This document shows positions 8,040-15,924 of a DNA stretch of 17,389 nucleotides, piece by piece. A program made the position numbers and the translations under genes. The stretch is taken from assembly GCA_023434425.1 (NCBI GenBank), contig JAEYSS010000100.1:1-17389 (forward strand). Reading direction: 5' to 3'. Each line of letters opens with the position of its first letter. Position 1 is the first letter of the stretch. This DNA comes from Pseudomonadota bacterium (GTDB lineage Bacteria > Pseudomonadota > Alphaproteobacteria > Ferrovibrionales > Ferrovibrionaceae). Below the pieces are notes generated by a model that saw only the letters and a program-made list of their open reading frames with translations, did not search any database and had not been told where the DNA came from.

Positions 8040-8849
8040 TCAGGCCGCCCGGCGGTCGCTGACCGCCTCTTGCGGCACCTTGTCGAACAGGCGCAGGAAA
8101 TTCGCCGTGGTCGCCTCGGTGATCTCGGCCACGCTGACGCCTTTCAGCTTGGCAAGGAAGGCGGCGGTGTGCACGACGAATGACGGTTCGTTGCGCTTCC
8201 CCCGCATGGGAACCGGCGCGAGATAGGGCGCGTCGGTTTCCACCAGCAGGTTCTGCATCGGCAACGCCTGGGCAGAGTCCTGCACGCCACGCGCCTTATT
8301 GAAGGTCAGGATGCCCGAGAAGGACACCATCATGTCATGCTTCACGGCCAGTTCGGCCAGTGCCTGACCCGACGAGAAGCAATGCAGCAGCCCCTTGAAC
8401 TTGCCTTTCGCCATCTCGGCGTCGAGGATGGCGGCGGTGTCGTCATCCGCATCGCGGGTATGGATCACCACCGGCAGGCCGGTTTCGCGCGCGGCCTCGA
8501 TATGCGCCAGAAAACAGGTCTTCTGCGCCGCGCGGTCACTGTGCTCGTAGAAATAATCCAGCCCGGTCTCGCCGATACCGACCACTTTCGGGTGCTTGGC
8601 CAGGTCGATCAGTTTCGCGGCGGCGACATCGACATGGTCGTCGGCTTCATGCGGGTGGATACCCACCGTGCAGTAGACATCGGGATAGGCCTCGGCCACC
8701 GCCAGCACGCGCTCGAACTGGTCCAGCCGCGTCGAGATCGTCAGCATCAGACCGATGCCGGCCTGCCGGGCGCGCTGGATAATCGCATCGCGCTCTTCGG
8801 CGAAATCCGGAAAATCCAGATGGCAGTGACTGTCGATCAGCAGCGCCAT
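8040..8849 (-). CDS. tatD: TatD-family metal-dependent deoxyribonuclease
   Basis: This 269-residue TatD-family hydrolase is a TIM-barrel metal enzyme with 3'-5' DNase activity in characterised members. Metal and catalytic residues are all visible: H8 and H10 (SHCH), E94 (GIGETGLDYFY), H130 (VVIHTRD), H156 (LLHCFSSG) and D206 (VETDAPYL). I start it at ATG 8849 rather than further upstream. The family begins at MALLIDSHCHLD, an AAGGAAGG ribosome-binding site lies just before it, and this start sits 1 base after the metG stop. Length is normal for the family. It follows metG directly, the usual alphaproteobacterial arrangement. Confidence 0.94.
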   Translation of the reverse strand: MALLIDSHCHLDFPDFAEERDAIIQRARQAGIGLMLTISTRLDQFERVLAVAEAYPDVYCTVGIHPHEADDHVDVAAAKLIDLAKHPKVVGIGETGLDYFYEHSDRAAQKTCFLAHIEAARETGLPVVIHTRDADDDTAAILDAEMAKGKFKGLLHCFSSGQALAELAVKHDMMVSFSGILTFNKARGVQDSAQALPMQNLLVETDAPYLAPVPMRGKRNEPSFVVHTAAFLAKLKGVSVAEITEATTANFLRLFDKVPQEAVSDRRAA

Positions 8850-8850
8850 G

Positions 8851-10410
8851 TCAGGCGCCTTCCTTCGCGGCGGCTTCGACATGGCGCGGGAACACGCCCT
8901 GGGGCGCTGGCAGCGGAGTGCCGGCCCGCAGCCGGCCGGGTTCGCCCAGATGCGCAAAACTGCGCGCCGCCTCCGACACCCCGAGCTGATCCAGCATCCT
9001 GGCCGACGCCTGCGGCATGAAGGGCTGCGCCAGAATCGCCAGCTGCCGGATTGCTTCCAGCAGGCACCACAACACGGTCTGCATGCGCGCCGGATCGGTC
9101 TTGCGCAACGTCCAGGGCGCCTCGACGTCGATATATTTGTTGGCGGCATCCACCAGGTCAAACCACTGCTGTAATGCAATATGGATCGACTGTTCATCCA
9201 GCGAGGCGCGCATCTGCTCGATCAGGCTGTCGGCCTGCGCCAGCAGCGTCTCGTCGGCCGCGTTCAGCTGACCGGGTGTCGGCACAGAGGCATTGGTGTT
9301 CTTGGCGCAGAAGCTGAGCGTGCGCTGCGCCAGATTGCCGAAGCCGTTGGCAAGTTCGGAATTGATGCGACCGACGATGGCTGCCCTGCGGAAGTCGCCG
9401 TCATTGCCGAACGGCACTTCGCGCATCAGGAAATAGCGCGTCTGGTCGAGGCCGTATTCCTCGATCAGCTGCAGCGGATCGATCACGTTGCCGAGGGACT
9501 TGGAAATCTTCTGGCCTTCGTTGGTCCACCAGCCATGGGCGAAGACACGCTTCTGTACCTGCAGATCGGCAGCCATCAGGAAGGCCGGCCAGTAGACGGC
9601 ATGAAAGCGCAGGATGTCCTTGCCGACCATATGCAGATCGGCCGGCCAGTAGCGCGTGTATTTCTCGCTCTCGGTATGCGGATAGCCGGCGGCGGTGATG
9701 TAATTGGTCAGCGCATCGAGCCACACATACATGATATGCGCTTCGTCGCCCGGCACCGGCACGCCCCATTTGAAAGTGGTGCGCGAGACCGAGAGATCCT
9801 TCAGTCCGCCCTTCACGAAGCTCATGACCTCGTTGCGACGGCTGACCGGCAGAATAAAGCCGGGATTCTCCTCGTAGAGTTTCAGCAGCCTGTCGCCCCA
9901 GGCCGACAGGCGGAAGAAATACGACGGCTCCTCCACCCATTCGACCGGAGCGCCGGACGGCGCCAGTTTCTGGCCGTTCGGGCCGTCGGTCAGTTCGTCT
10001 TCCTGATAGAAGGCCTCGTCGCGCACCGCATACCAGCCGGCATATTTGCCGAGATAGATATTCCCTGTCGCGACCAGCTTCTGCCACAGCGCCTGCACGG
10101 CGGTGATGTGCCGTGGTTCGGTGGTGCGGATAAAATCGTCGTTGGAGAAATTCATCGACCTGGCGAGGACGCGGAAGCTCTCGCTGACTCGGTCGCAGAA
10201 GCTCTTCGGATCGACGCCCGCGGCCTCGGCAGATTTCTCCACCTTCTGACCGTGCTCGTCGGTGCCGGTCAGGAACATGACATCATAGCCATCGAGCCGC
10301 TTGAAGCGTGCCAGCACATCGCAGGCAAGCGAGGTGTAGGCATGCCCGATATGCGGCTTGTCGTTGACGTAGTAGATCGGCGTGGTGACGTAATAGCTTT
10401 TGCGGGTCAT
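8851..10410 (-). CDS. metG: Methionyl-tRNA synthetase
   Basis: This 519-residue class I aminoacyl-tRNA synthetase charges tRNA-Met. The ATP-binding HIGH motif is at 20-23 (KPHIGHAY) and the KMSKS-type loop is KISKS at 301-305. WYAVRDEAFY (126-135) occupies the connective-peptide region without paired cysteines, so this is the zinc-free knuckle form. The C-terminal anticodon-binding helical domain is present, but there is no extra C-terminal dimerisation (Trbp111-like) domain; the length fits this short MetG2-type form. No strong ribosome-binding sequence precedes the ATG. The 64 bases before it (10411-10474) hold no clear promoter that I can see. It leads tatD and the metallohydrolase. Confidence 0.97.
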   Translation of the reverse strand: MTRKSYYVTTPIYYVNDKPHIGHAYTSLACDVLARFKRLDGYDVMFLTGTDEHGQKVEKSAEAAGVDPKSFCDRVSESFRVLARSMNFSNDDFIRTTEPRHITAVQALWQKLVATGNIYLGKYAGWYAVRDEAFYQEDELTDGPNGQKLAPSGAPVEWVEEPSYFFRLSAWGDRLLKLYEENPGFILPVSRRNEVMSFVKGGLKDLSVSRTTFKWGVPVPGDEAHIMYVWLDALTNYITAAGYPHTESEKYTRYWPADLHMVGKDILRFHAVYWPAFLMAADLQVQKRVFAHGWWTNEGQKISKSLGNVIDPLQLIEEYGLDQTRYFLMREVPFGNDGDFRRAAIVGRINSELANGFGNLAQRTLSFCAKNTNASVPTPGQLNAADETLLAQADSLIEQMRASLDEQSIHIALQQWFDLVDAANKYIDVEAPWTLRKTDPARMQTVLWCLLEAIRQLAILAQPFMPQASARMLDQLGVSEAARSFAHLGEPGRLRAGTPLPAPQGVFPRHVEAAAKEGA

Positions 10411-10474
10411 CGGCTTAAACTAGGGTTTGGGCGCCGGCCAGGCCAGCGGCGGACATTTGCTAACACCCGCAGCG

Positions 10475-12307
10475 CTATTTTGCCAGCAATTCAAGGCCCT
10501 TGGCGACCGCCTGAAGCTGGCTTTCGGCACCCTCACCATGGCTGCGCCGGAAAATCCGCATGCTCGGATACCATGGCGTGCCCTCGCCCGTCGCCATCAG
10601 ATAGAAAAACAGGCTGCGGCCGGTCGGTGGCGCGAGCAGCCAGACGGGGCATCCCAGCGCCCCCGCAAGATGCGCGGTGACGTTGGATACCGTCACGGTC
10701 AGGTCCAGGGCGGCGATCTGGTCGGCCAGCGCCGCGAGGTCGTTTTGCGCATCGATCTCCGGATCGACGATGTAACGATCGCCGAACAGGGCCCGCAAAG
10801 CCGCATGTTCCCCGGTCGTTGCACCGTATTGCAGGCAGACGAAGCGCAGACCGGTAATGGCGGCCAGAGGTGCCAGGTCAGCAATGTCCAGAGACTTGGC
10901 GGCGCCAAGCTTCGGATTGGCGCTGCGCCAGGACAGGCCGACCAGGCGATCCCGGCTGCCGCCCCGGTATCTGCCGGCCAGGAGGCTGACGCGGATCGGA
11001 TCGGCATGCAGGATCGGCTTGCCCGGCGGTGCGGTGACCGCAAGATCGCCGAGCGGCCGGTGCCCGTCGAACCGGCGCTGCAGCAGTTCAGCATCGGCAT
11101 GCGTACCTTCGAGCGCGAAATCGACGCCGGGAAAGCTGCGCTGCAGCAGCGGGACCAGACGCGGATCGGTTTCCAGCGTCACCCTGGCGCCGTCTTCGAT
11201 CAGCGCCGGCAGGAACTGCAGCAGCAGCAACCGATCGCCAAGCCCCTGCTCGCCCCAGATCAGCAGGCGTTTGCCGGCGATCTCGTTCTCGGTCCAGGTC
11301 GGCCAGGGCCAGGCGCGATGCGGCAATGGCGGCGCGGCCTTCCGCCACCGCCAGGCATAAGCCGACCAGCCGGCGGCGAAATCGCCGGCGGTCAGCGAAG
11401 CCAGCGCATAGTTCCACTGGGTCTCGGCATCGTTCGGTTGTCGCACCAGCGCGTCACGATACAGCTGCAGTGCTTCATTGATCTGCCCAAGGCCGTGGCG
11501 CGCCTGGGCAAGTCCGGCCAGTGCCTGCGCGTGGGCCTGTGGATGCCCATTCGTCAGCGTGACCGCCTGCTGCAGCACCTGCACCGCCTCAGCGGCGCGC
11601 GCGGTCTCGCGCAAGGACGCTGCCTTGTTGATCAGCGCGGCGGGATAACCTGGCCGCAGCACCAATGCCTGTTCAAACAGCCTCAGCGCCGAGACATGAT
11701 CCTCGCCGGCGGCATACAGGCTGCCGAGATTGTTATGGCATTCTGGCGCCTGCGGCGCGTGTTGCAAGGCGCGTTCGGCGGCCTGTTTCGCGCCCGGCAA
11801 ATCACCCATCGCCTGCAGGCAGGTGGCCAGTTGCAGCCAGGCCCCGGCATGATCGGGACGTACCGCAAGCAGCCTGCGATAACCATCTGCCGCCGCAACC
11901 CACGCCGACGCGGCCCGCTGGGTTTCCGCCCAGATATACAGTACCTCGGGATCCTGCGGCGCAAGCTGCCGTGCCTTCTCTGCCGCCTCGCGGGCGGCCT
12001 CATGCGCGCCATAGGCCAGCAGGGCTTCGGCATAGCTGATCCACAGACCGGACTGGCCGGCATTCCGATCCAGGGCATGGCGCAACAGCGGAATGGCATC
12101 ACCCGCGCGACCGCCCTGCACCAGCAGTCGGCCCAGCAGGTTATGGGCATCCAGTGTGTCGGGCGCCGCCTGCAGCACGGAGCGATAGAAACGCTCGGCT
12201 GCCGGCAGATCACCGCGCCGGTGCGCCTCCAGCCCGGCCTGCAGATTTTGCAGGACGGTCCGTGCAGCTGCCGCCGGCTGAATGTCGGACGGCGGCGGGG
12301 CGCTCAT
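10475..12307 (-). CDS. TPR protein with GT9-like C-terminal domain
   Basis: This 610-residue cytosolic protein has two parts. Residues about 20-310 are roughly eight tetratricopeptide repeats (for example RGDLPAAERFYRSVLQAAPD and GDLPGAKQAAERALQHAP). Residues about 340-605 resemble the ADP-heptose/GT9-type glycosyltransferase fold seen in many alphaproteobacterial TPR proteins: GEQGLGD at 352-358, then VGLSWRSANP, FVCLQYG, TVTVSNVTAHLAGALGCPVWLL and a W-Y-P motif near the end. The start is placed at ATG 12307 because it overlaps the upstream stop as ATGA; the extra 25 residues to 12382 are arginine-rich and lie within the neighbouring gene. It may glycosylate a protein or envelope component, but acceptor and donor cannot be read from the sequence. 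Confidence 0.85.
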   Translation of the reverse strand: MSAPPPSDIQPAAAARTVLQNLQAGLEAHRRGDLPAAERFYRSVLQAAPDTLDAHNLLGRLLVQGGRAGDAIPLLRHALDRNAGQSGLWISYAEALLAYGAHEAAREAAEKARQLAPQDPEVLYIWAETQRAASAWVAAADGYRRLLAVRPDHAGAWLQLATCLQAMGDLPGAKQAAERALQHAPQAPECHNNLGSLYAAGEDHVSALRLFEQALVLRPGYPAALINKAASLRETARAAEAVQVLQQAVTLTNGHPQAHAQALAGLAQARHGLGQINEALQLYRDALVRQPNDAETQWNYALASLTAGDFAAGWSAYAWRWRKAAPPLPHRAWPWPTWTENEIAGKRLLIWGEQGLGDRLLLLQFLPALIEDGARVTLETDPRLVPLLQRSFPGVDFALEGTHADAELLQRRFDGHRPLGDLAVTAPPGKPILHADPIRVSLLAGRYRGGSRDRLVGLSWRSANPKLGAAKSLDIADLAPLAAITGLRFVCLQYGATTGEHAALRALFGDRYIVDPEIDAQNDLAALADQIAALDLTVTVSNVTAHLAGALGCPVWLLAPPTGRSLFFYLMATGEGTPWYPSMRIFRRSHGEGAESQLQAVAKGLELLAK

Positions 12308-12852
12308 GAATCGAAACGGAAATCTGGAACGTCGATGCAGCGATCGAGCAGACGCTTCAACCGATCGCTCACTTCCTCGCACAGCGCCGACATCGCGTCC
12401 GGCACCAGCTGCGGCGGCACATGCGGCAGGATGTCAGTGTGGAACTGCGCCAGCATATCCTGCTGCATCAGGAAAACGGCCTGGGCGAAGAAGTTGATCA
12501 TGCCGCGCTTTTCCAGCGCAATCAGGTAGGCGCCCATCGCCTTCAGCAGGGCATGGAAGGCACGCACTTTGACTGCGGTCACCTCGTGCAGGATCGGCTC
12601 GCGGGTTGCCGGGGGCAGATTTTCCAGCTTGCTCTCGATCACGTCGCAGAAGGACAGGAATTCCTGGGTGCGGCGGAAGCCATCGGCATAGTCCGAAAAA
12701 GACAGAATCGTGGCCAGCGTGAACATGCGGGCGGTGACGCCCTGCACCTCGTTGGCGCGGCCATTCAGCACCTGCAGCAGGCGCACGGCCTGACCGGCGA
12801 GATCGGTGCCGCCGGCGAGGTCGATCTGATTCTGGCTATAATCCTGCATCAT
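12304..12852 (-). CDS. Hypothetical helical protein, 182 aa
   Basis: I do not recognise this protein. It is predicted soluble and almost entirely alpha-helical, with no signal peptide or transmembrane segment. Notable stretches are AVRLLQVLNGRANEVQGVTARMF at about 22-44, FRRTQEFLSFCDVIESKLE, and a hydrophobic KAMGAYLIALEKRGMINFFAQAVFLMQQD region; it ends in DVPDFRFDS. Two adjacent ATGs (12852 and 12849) could start it; neither has a good ribosome-binding sequence. Its stop overlaps the start of the TPR/GT9-like gene by 4 bases, so the two are translationally coupled and probably work together. Codon use looks like that of its neighbours, so it appears to be a real gene. Confidence 0.75.
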   Translation of the reverse strand: MMQDYSQNQIDLAGGTDLAGQAVRLLQVLNGRANEVQGVTARMFTLATILSFSDYADGFRRTQEFLSFCDVIESKLENLPPATREPILHEVTAVKVRAFHALLKAMGAYLIALEKRGMINFFAQAVFLMQQDMLAQFHTDILPHVPPQLVPDAMSALCEEVSDRLKRLLDRCIDVPDFRFDS

Positions 12853-12899
12853 TGAAGTCAGCTAAGCAGAAAATGGTTAAAGGTTTGATTGCCGGTTCG

Positions 12900-12928
12900 T
12901 TGCCGGGACACCCGCTTTTATGTATGGT
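12900..12928 (+). promoter_or_regulatory. Candidate promoter for pyrB operon
   Basis: TTGCCG (12900-12905), a 17-base spacer and TATGGT (12923-12928) form a weak sigma-70-like promoter with 4 of 6 matches in each box. It would start transcription near 12935 and favour translation from ATG 12938. It lies in the short divergent gap between the 182-residue gene and pyrB. I see no attenuator or pyrimidine-sensing structure. Confidence 0.3.
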
Positions 12929-12937
12929 GCGTTTTTA

Positions 12938-13945
12938 ATGTCTGCGAGTCGCGCTACCCCCGCCGAATCAGCCGGTCCCCGGCCGCTGCCCCCTTTTTCT
13001 CATCGCCATCTCCTTGGAATCGAAGGGCTTTCCGCCCAGGACATCCAGACGCTGCTGGATCATTCCGACCGCTATGTGGAGTTGAACCGGGCAGTTGAGA
13101 AGAAACAGAGCAGCCTGCGCGGCCGCACCATCATCAACCTGTTCTTCGAGAATTCGACCCGGACCCGGACCAGTTTCGAGCTGGCCGGCAAGCGGCTGGG
13201 CGGCGATGTCATCAACATGTCGGTCGCCACCTCCTCGGTGAAGAAGGGCGAAACCCTGATCGACACCGCCATCACCCTGAATGCCATGCATCCCGACCTG
13301 CTGGTGGTTCGGCATCAGGATTCCGGTGCGGTTGCCCTGCTGGCCCAGAAAGTCGGCTGCGGCGTGATCAATGGGGGCGACGGCAGTCACGAGCATCCGA
13401 CCCAGGCGCTGCTTGACGCGCTGACCATCCGTCGCCGCACAGGCCGGCTGGAGGGCCTGCTGGTCGCCATCTGCGGCGATATCCTGCACAGTCGCGTGGC
13501 GCGCTCGAATATCCATCTGCTCAACACCATGGGCGCGCGCGTGCGCCTGATTGCGCCCCCGACCCTGCTGCCGGCCTATGCCGAACGGCTGGGTGTCGAG
13601 ATCTATCACGACATGCGCAAGGGCCTCACCGATGTCGACATCGTAATGATGCTGCGCCTGCAGATGGAGCGTTTCCACGGCTCCTTCGTGCCGTCCACGC
13701 GCGAATATTTTCACTTCTACGGCCTCGATTACGAGAAGCTCGCCTTCGCCAAGCCCGATGCGCTGATCATGCATCCAGGTCCGATGAATCGCGGCATTGA
13801 GATCGACACCGAAGTGGCCGACGACATTCATCGCAGCGTGATCCACGAGCAGGTCGAAATGGGCGTCGCCGTCCGCATGGCCTGCCTCGAACTGCTTGCG
13901 CAGCACAAGCCGAACTGGCGCCACGCCACGCCGGCCGGAGCATGA
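12938..13945 (+). CDS. pyrB: Aspartate carbamoyltransferase catalytic subunit
   Basis: This enzyme condenses carbamoyl phosphate with aspartate in the second step of pyrimidine synthesis. The carbamoyl-phosphate motif S73-T-R-T76 lies in FFENSTRTRTSFE. The S99-S-V-K-K-G-E loop is present, as are RHQDSGA (H126) and HPTQALLD with HPTQ at 153-156. MHPGPMNRGIEI near the C-terminus completes the aspartate-binding half. I prefer ATG 12938 (335 residues). ATG 12920 is also in frame and would add six residues; the family usually begins shortly before FxHRHLLGIEGL, and a possible promoter overlaps the earlier start. It overlaps the next gene by 4 bases (ATGA). No pyrI regulatory subunit is nearby, consistent with the PyrB-PyrC' type of holoenzyme. 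Confidence 0.96.
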   Translation: MSASRATPAESAGPRPLPPFSHRHLLGIEGLSAQDIQTLLDHSDRYVELNRAVEKKQSSLRGRTIINLFFENSTRTRTSFELAGKRLGGDVINMSVATSSVKKGETLIDTAITLNAMHPDLLVVRHQDSGAVALLAQKVGCGVINGGDGSHEHPTQALLDALTIRRRTGRLEGLLVAICGDILHSRVARSNIHLLNTMGARVRLIAPPTLLPAYAERLGVEIYHDMRKGLTDVDIVMMLRLQMERFHGSFVPSTREYFHFYGLDYEKLAFAKPDALIMHPGPMNRGIEIDTEVADDIHRSVIHEQVEMGVAVRMACLELLAQHKPNWRHATPAGA

Positions 13946-15261
13946 GTCCAAGTCCCATGGCCCGCCGCCGCAAACTCTACACCAACGCCCGCCTGCTCGA
14001 CCCGGCCTCCGGCCTGGATGTGAAGGGCGCCCTGCTCACCGAGGGCGACCGTATCGTCGATCTCGGCCCCAAACTGTCGAGCGGCGGCTTTGCCGGCGAC
14101 GTCGAACAGATCGACTGCCAGGGCCACTGCCTGGCTCCGGGTCTGATCGACATGCATGTCTGGCTGCGCGAACCGGGCGCCGAACATCAGGAAACGCTGG
14201 CCACCGGTGCCCGCGCCGCCGCGGCCGGTGGCGTTACCACCATGGTGGCAATGCCGAATACCGAACCCACCATCGACGAGGTGGCACTGGTGGAATTCGT
14301 TGCCCGCCGCGCCAGCGATACCGCTGTCGTGCGCATCCTGCCGGCCGCTGCCGTCACCAGGGGCACCAACGGCGAAGAACTGACCGAACTTGGGCTGCTG
14401 GCCCAGGCTGGCGCCGTGGCCTTTACCGAGGGCGACAAGCCGATCTACTCGCCGCGCCTGATGCGCCGGGCGCTGTCCTATGCCACCACCTTCGACCTGC
14501 TGCTGATGCAGCATTGCGAGGAGCCTTCGCTCGCCAAGGGCGGCGTGATGAACGAGGGCGAGATTGCCGCACGGCTCGGCCTTGCCGGCATCCCCGCGAT
14601 GGCCGAAGTGATCCTGCTGGAGCGCGACGTGCGCCTGCTGGAAGCCACGCAAGGCCGCCTGCATGCCTCGCATCTTTCGACAGCAGAATCGCTGGATGTC
14701 GTGCGCCGCGCCAAGCAGCGCAGCCTGCGCCTGACCGCCGGCGCCGCGCCGCATAATTTCGCGCTCAACGAACTCGATATCGGCGACTATCGCACTTTCG
14801 CCAAGGTGAAGCCGCCGCTGCGGATAGAGGCTGACCGCAGGGCAGTGGTGGATGCCATCGCCGACGGCACCGTCGACGTGATCTCGTCGGCCCATGCGCC
14901 GCAGGATCCGGAGAGCAAGCGGCTGCCCTTTGCCCAGGCTGAATTCGGCATGATCGGGCTGGAGACGCTGTTGCCGCTAACACTGGAACTCTATCACAAC
15001 GGTTCGGTGCCGCTGCTGCGCCTGCTCGCCTGCCTGACCTGCAATCCGGCCCGGCTGCTCAAGCTCGATAGCGGTCGCCTTGCGCCGGGTGCGCCGGCAG
15101 ACCTGCTGATTTTCGATGTCGACACGCCCTGGCGCGTCGACGAGAAAAAATTCCGCTCCAAGGCCAAGAACTCGCCCTATGATGGCCGGCGAGTGCAGGG
15201 TCATGCCCTGCGCACCGTGGTGGCCGGCGAGACGGTCTTCCAGCGCAAGCGCGAAAGCTAA
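13942..15261 (+). CDS. pyrC: Dihydroorotase-like protein, probably non-catalytic PyrC'
   Basis: This 439-residue protein has an overall type I dihydroorotase (amidohydrolase) fold. Several hallmark residues have changed. The HxH metal motif reads D-M-H72-V-W74, so the second histidine is tryptophan. The DDG-type motif near 172 reads TEGDKP. The catalytic TDHAPH motif reads S-A317-H-A-P-Q321, losing the essential aspartate. H191 (QHCEE) and H244 (SHLSTA) remain. This pattern matches known inactive PyrC' (PyrX) proteins, which structurally support aspartate carbamoyltransferase. That fits its 4-base overlap with pyrB; an active PyrC would then be encoded elsewhere. The start may instead be M6 (13957), just before ARRRKLYTNARLLDP, where the family usually begins. 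Confidence 0.9.
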   Translation: MSPSPMARRRKLYTNARLLDPASGLDVKGALLTEGDRIVDLGPKLSSGGFAGDVEQIDCQGHCLAPGLIDMHVWLREPGAEHQETLATGARAAAAGGVTTMVAMPNTEPTIDEVALVEFVARRASDTAVVRILPAAAVTRGTNGEELTELGLLAQAGAVAFTEGDKPIYSPRLMRRALSYATTFDLLLMQHCEEPSLAKGGVMNEGEIAARLGLAGIPAMAEVILLERDVRLLEATQGRLHASHLSTAESLDVVRRAKQRSLRLTAGAAPHNFALNELDIGDYRTFAKVKPPLRIEADRRAVVDAIADGTVDVISSAHAPQDPESKRLPFAQAEFGMIGLETLLPLTLELYHNGSVPLLRLLACLTCNPARLLKLDSGRLAPGAPADLLIFDVDTPWRVDEKKFRSKAKNSPYDGRRVQGHALRTVVAGETVFQRKRES

Positions 15262-15267
15262 AAGTAC

Positions 15268-15924
15268 ATGACCATGATGATGGACCCGGTCGCCTGGGAG
15301 TCGCCGCTGCCGTATTATTTTGCGGCTGCCGTTCTGGGCTACATGCTGGGCGCGATTCCGTTCGGACTTGTCCTGACCAAACTGAGTGGTCTGGGCGATA
15401 TACGCAGCATCGGTTCCGGCAATATCGGCGCCACCAATGTGCTGCGGACCGGCCGCAAGGATCTTGCCGCGGCAACCCTGCTGCTCGACGGCGGCAAAGG
15501 TACGGCGGCAGCGCTGCTCGGTGCCTATTATGGACCGGACGTCATGCTGGTGATGGCCTTCGCTGCCTTCATCGGGCATCTGTTTCCGGTCTGGCTGAAG
15601 TTCAACGGCGGCAAGGGCGTCGCCACCTTCCTCGGCGTCATGCTCGGCGTCGCCTGGCCGGTCGGCATCTTCGCCATTCTGTGCTGGCTGACAGTCGCGT
15701 TTACGCTGCGCTATTCTTCGCTGTCTGCGCTGATCGCCGCCGCCGCCTCTCCTGTCGTCGCCTGGTTCGTCGTCGGGCCGGACGTGGCGGTGCTCGCTGC
15801 ACTGATGGCCGTCCTGGTCTATATCCGTCACCACCAGAATATCGCCCGCCTGATCAAGGGCGAGGAACCCAAGATCGGCAAGAAGAAGCCCGCGGATGGC
15901 GCACAGCAGCCCCCGACTGCCTGA
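15268..15924 (+). CDS. plsY: Glycerol-3-phosphate acyltransferase PlsY
   Basis: This 218-residue inner-membrane acyltransferase transfers acyl groups from acyl-phosphate to glycerol-3-phosphate, starting phospholipid synthesis. It has five or so hydrophobic segments. Its conserved motifs are all visible: IGSGNIGATNVLRTG (about 48-62), LLDGGKGTAAA (72-82) and GHLFPVWLKFNGGKGVAT (103-120). The C-terminus is a basic cytosolic tail. The start is ambiguous: ATG at 15268, 15274, 15277 and 15280 are all in frame and no good ribosome-binding sequence is present. It begins 6 bases after the pyrC-like gene and its end overlaps dprA by 29 bases. Confidence 0.95.
   Translation: MTMMMDPVAWESPLPYYFAAAVLGYMLGAIPFGLVLTKLSGLGDIRSIGSGNIGATNVLRTGRKDLAAATLLLDGGKGTAAALLGAYYGPDVMLVMAFAAFIGHLFPVWLKFNGGKGVATFLGVMLGVAWPVGIFAILCWLTVAFTLRYSSLSALIAAAASPVVAWFVVGPDVAVLAALMAVLVYIRHHQNIARLIKGEEPKIGKKKPADGAQQPPTA

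Noticed and set aside
6306..8183. 625-codon plus-strand open frame
   Set aside because: It runs opposite two genes with clear family motifs and shows no domain of its own.
9181..12529. Long plus-strand frames opposite metG and the TPR gene
   Set aside because: Composition shadows of high-GC coding DNA. metG motifs and TPR repeats on the other strand are decisive.
13828..14895. 355-codon minus-strand frame opposite the pyrC-like gene
   Set aside because: It is a shadow of an amidohydrolase-fold gene in a conserved operon.
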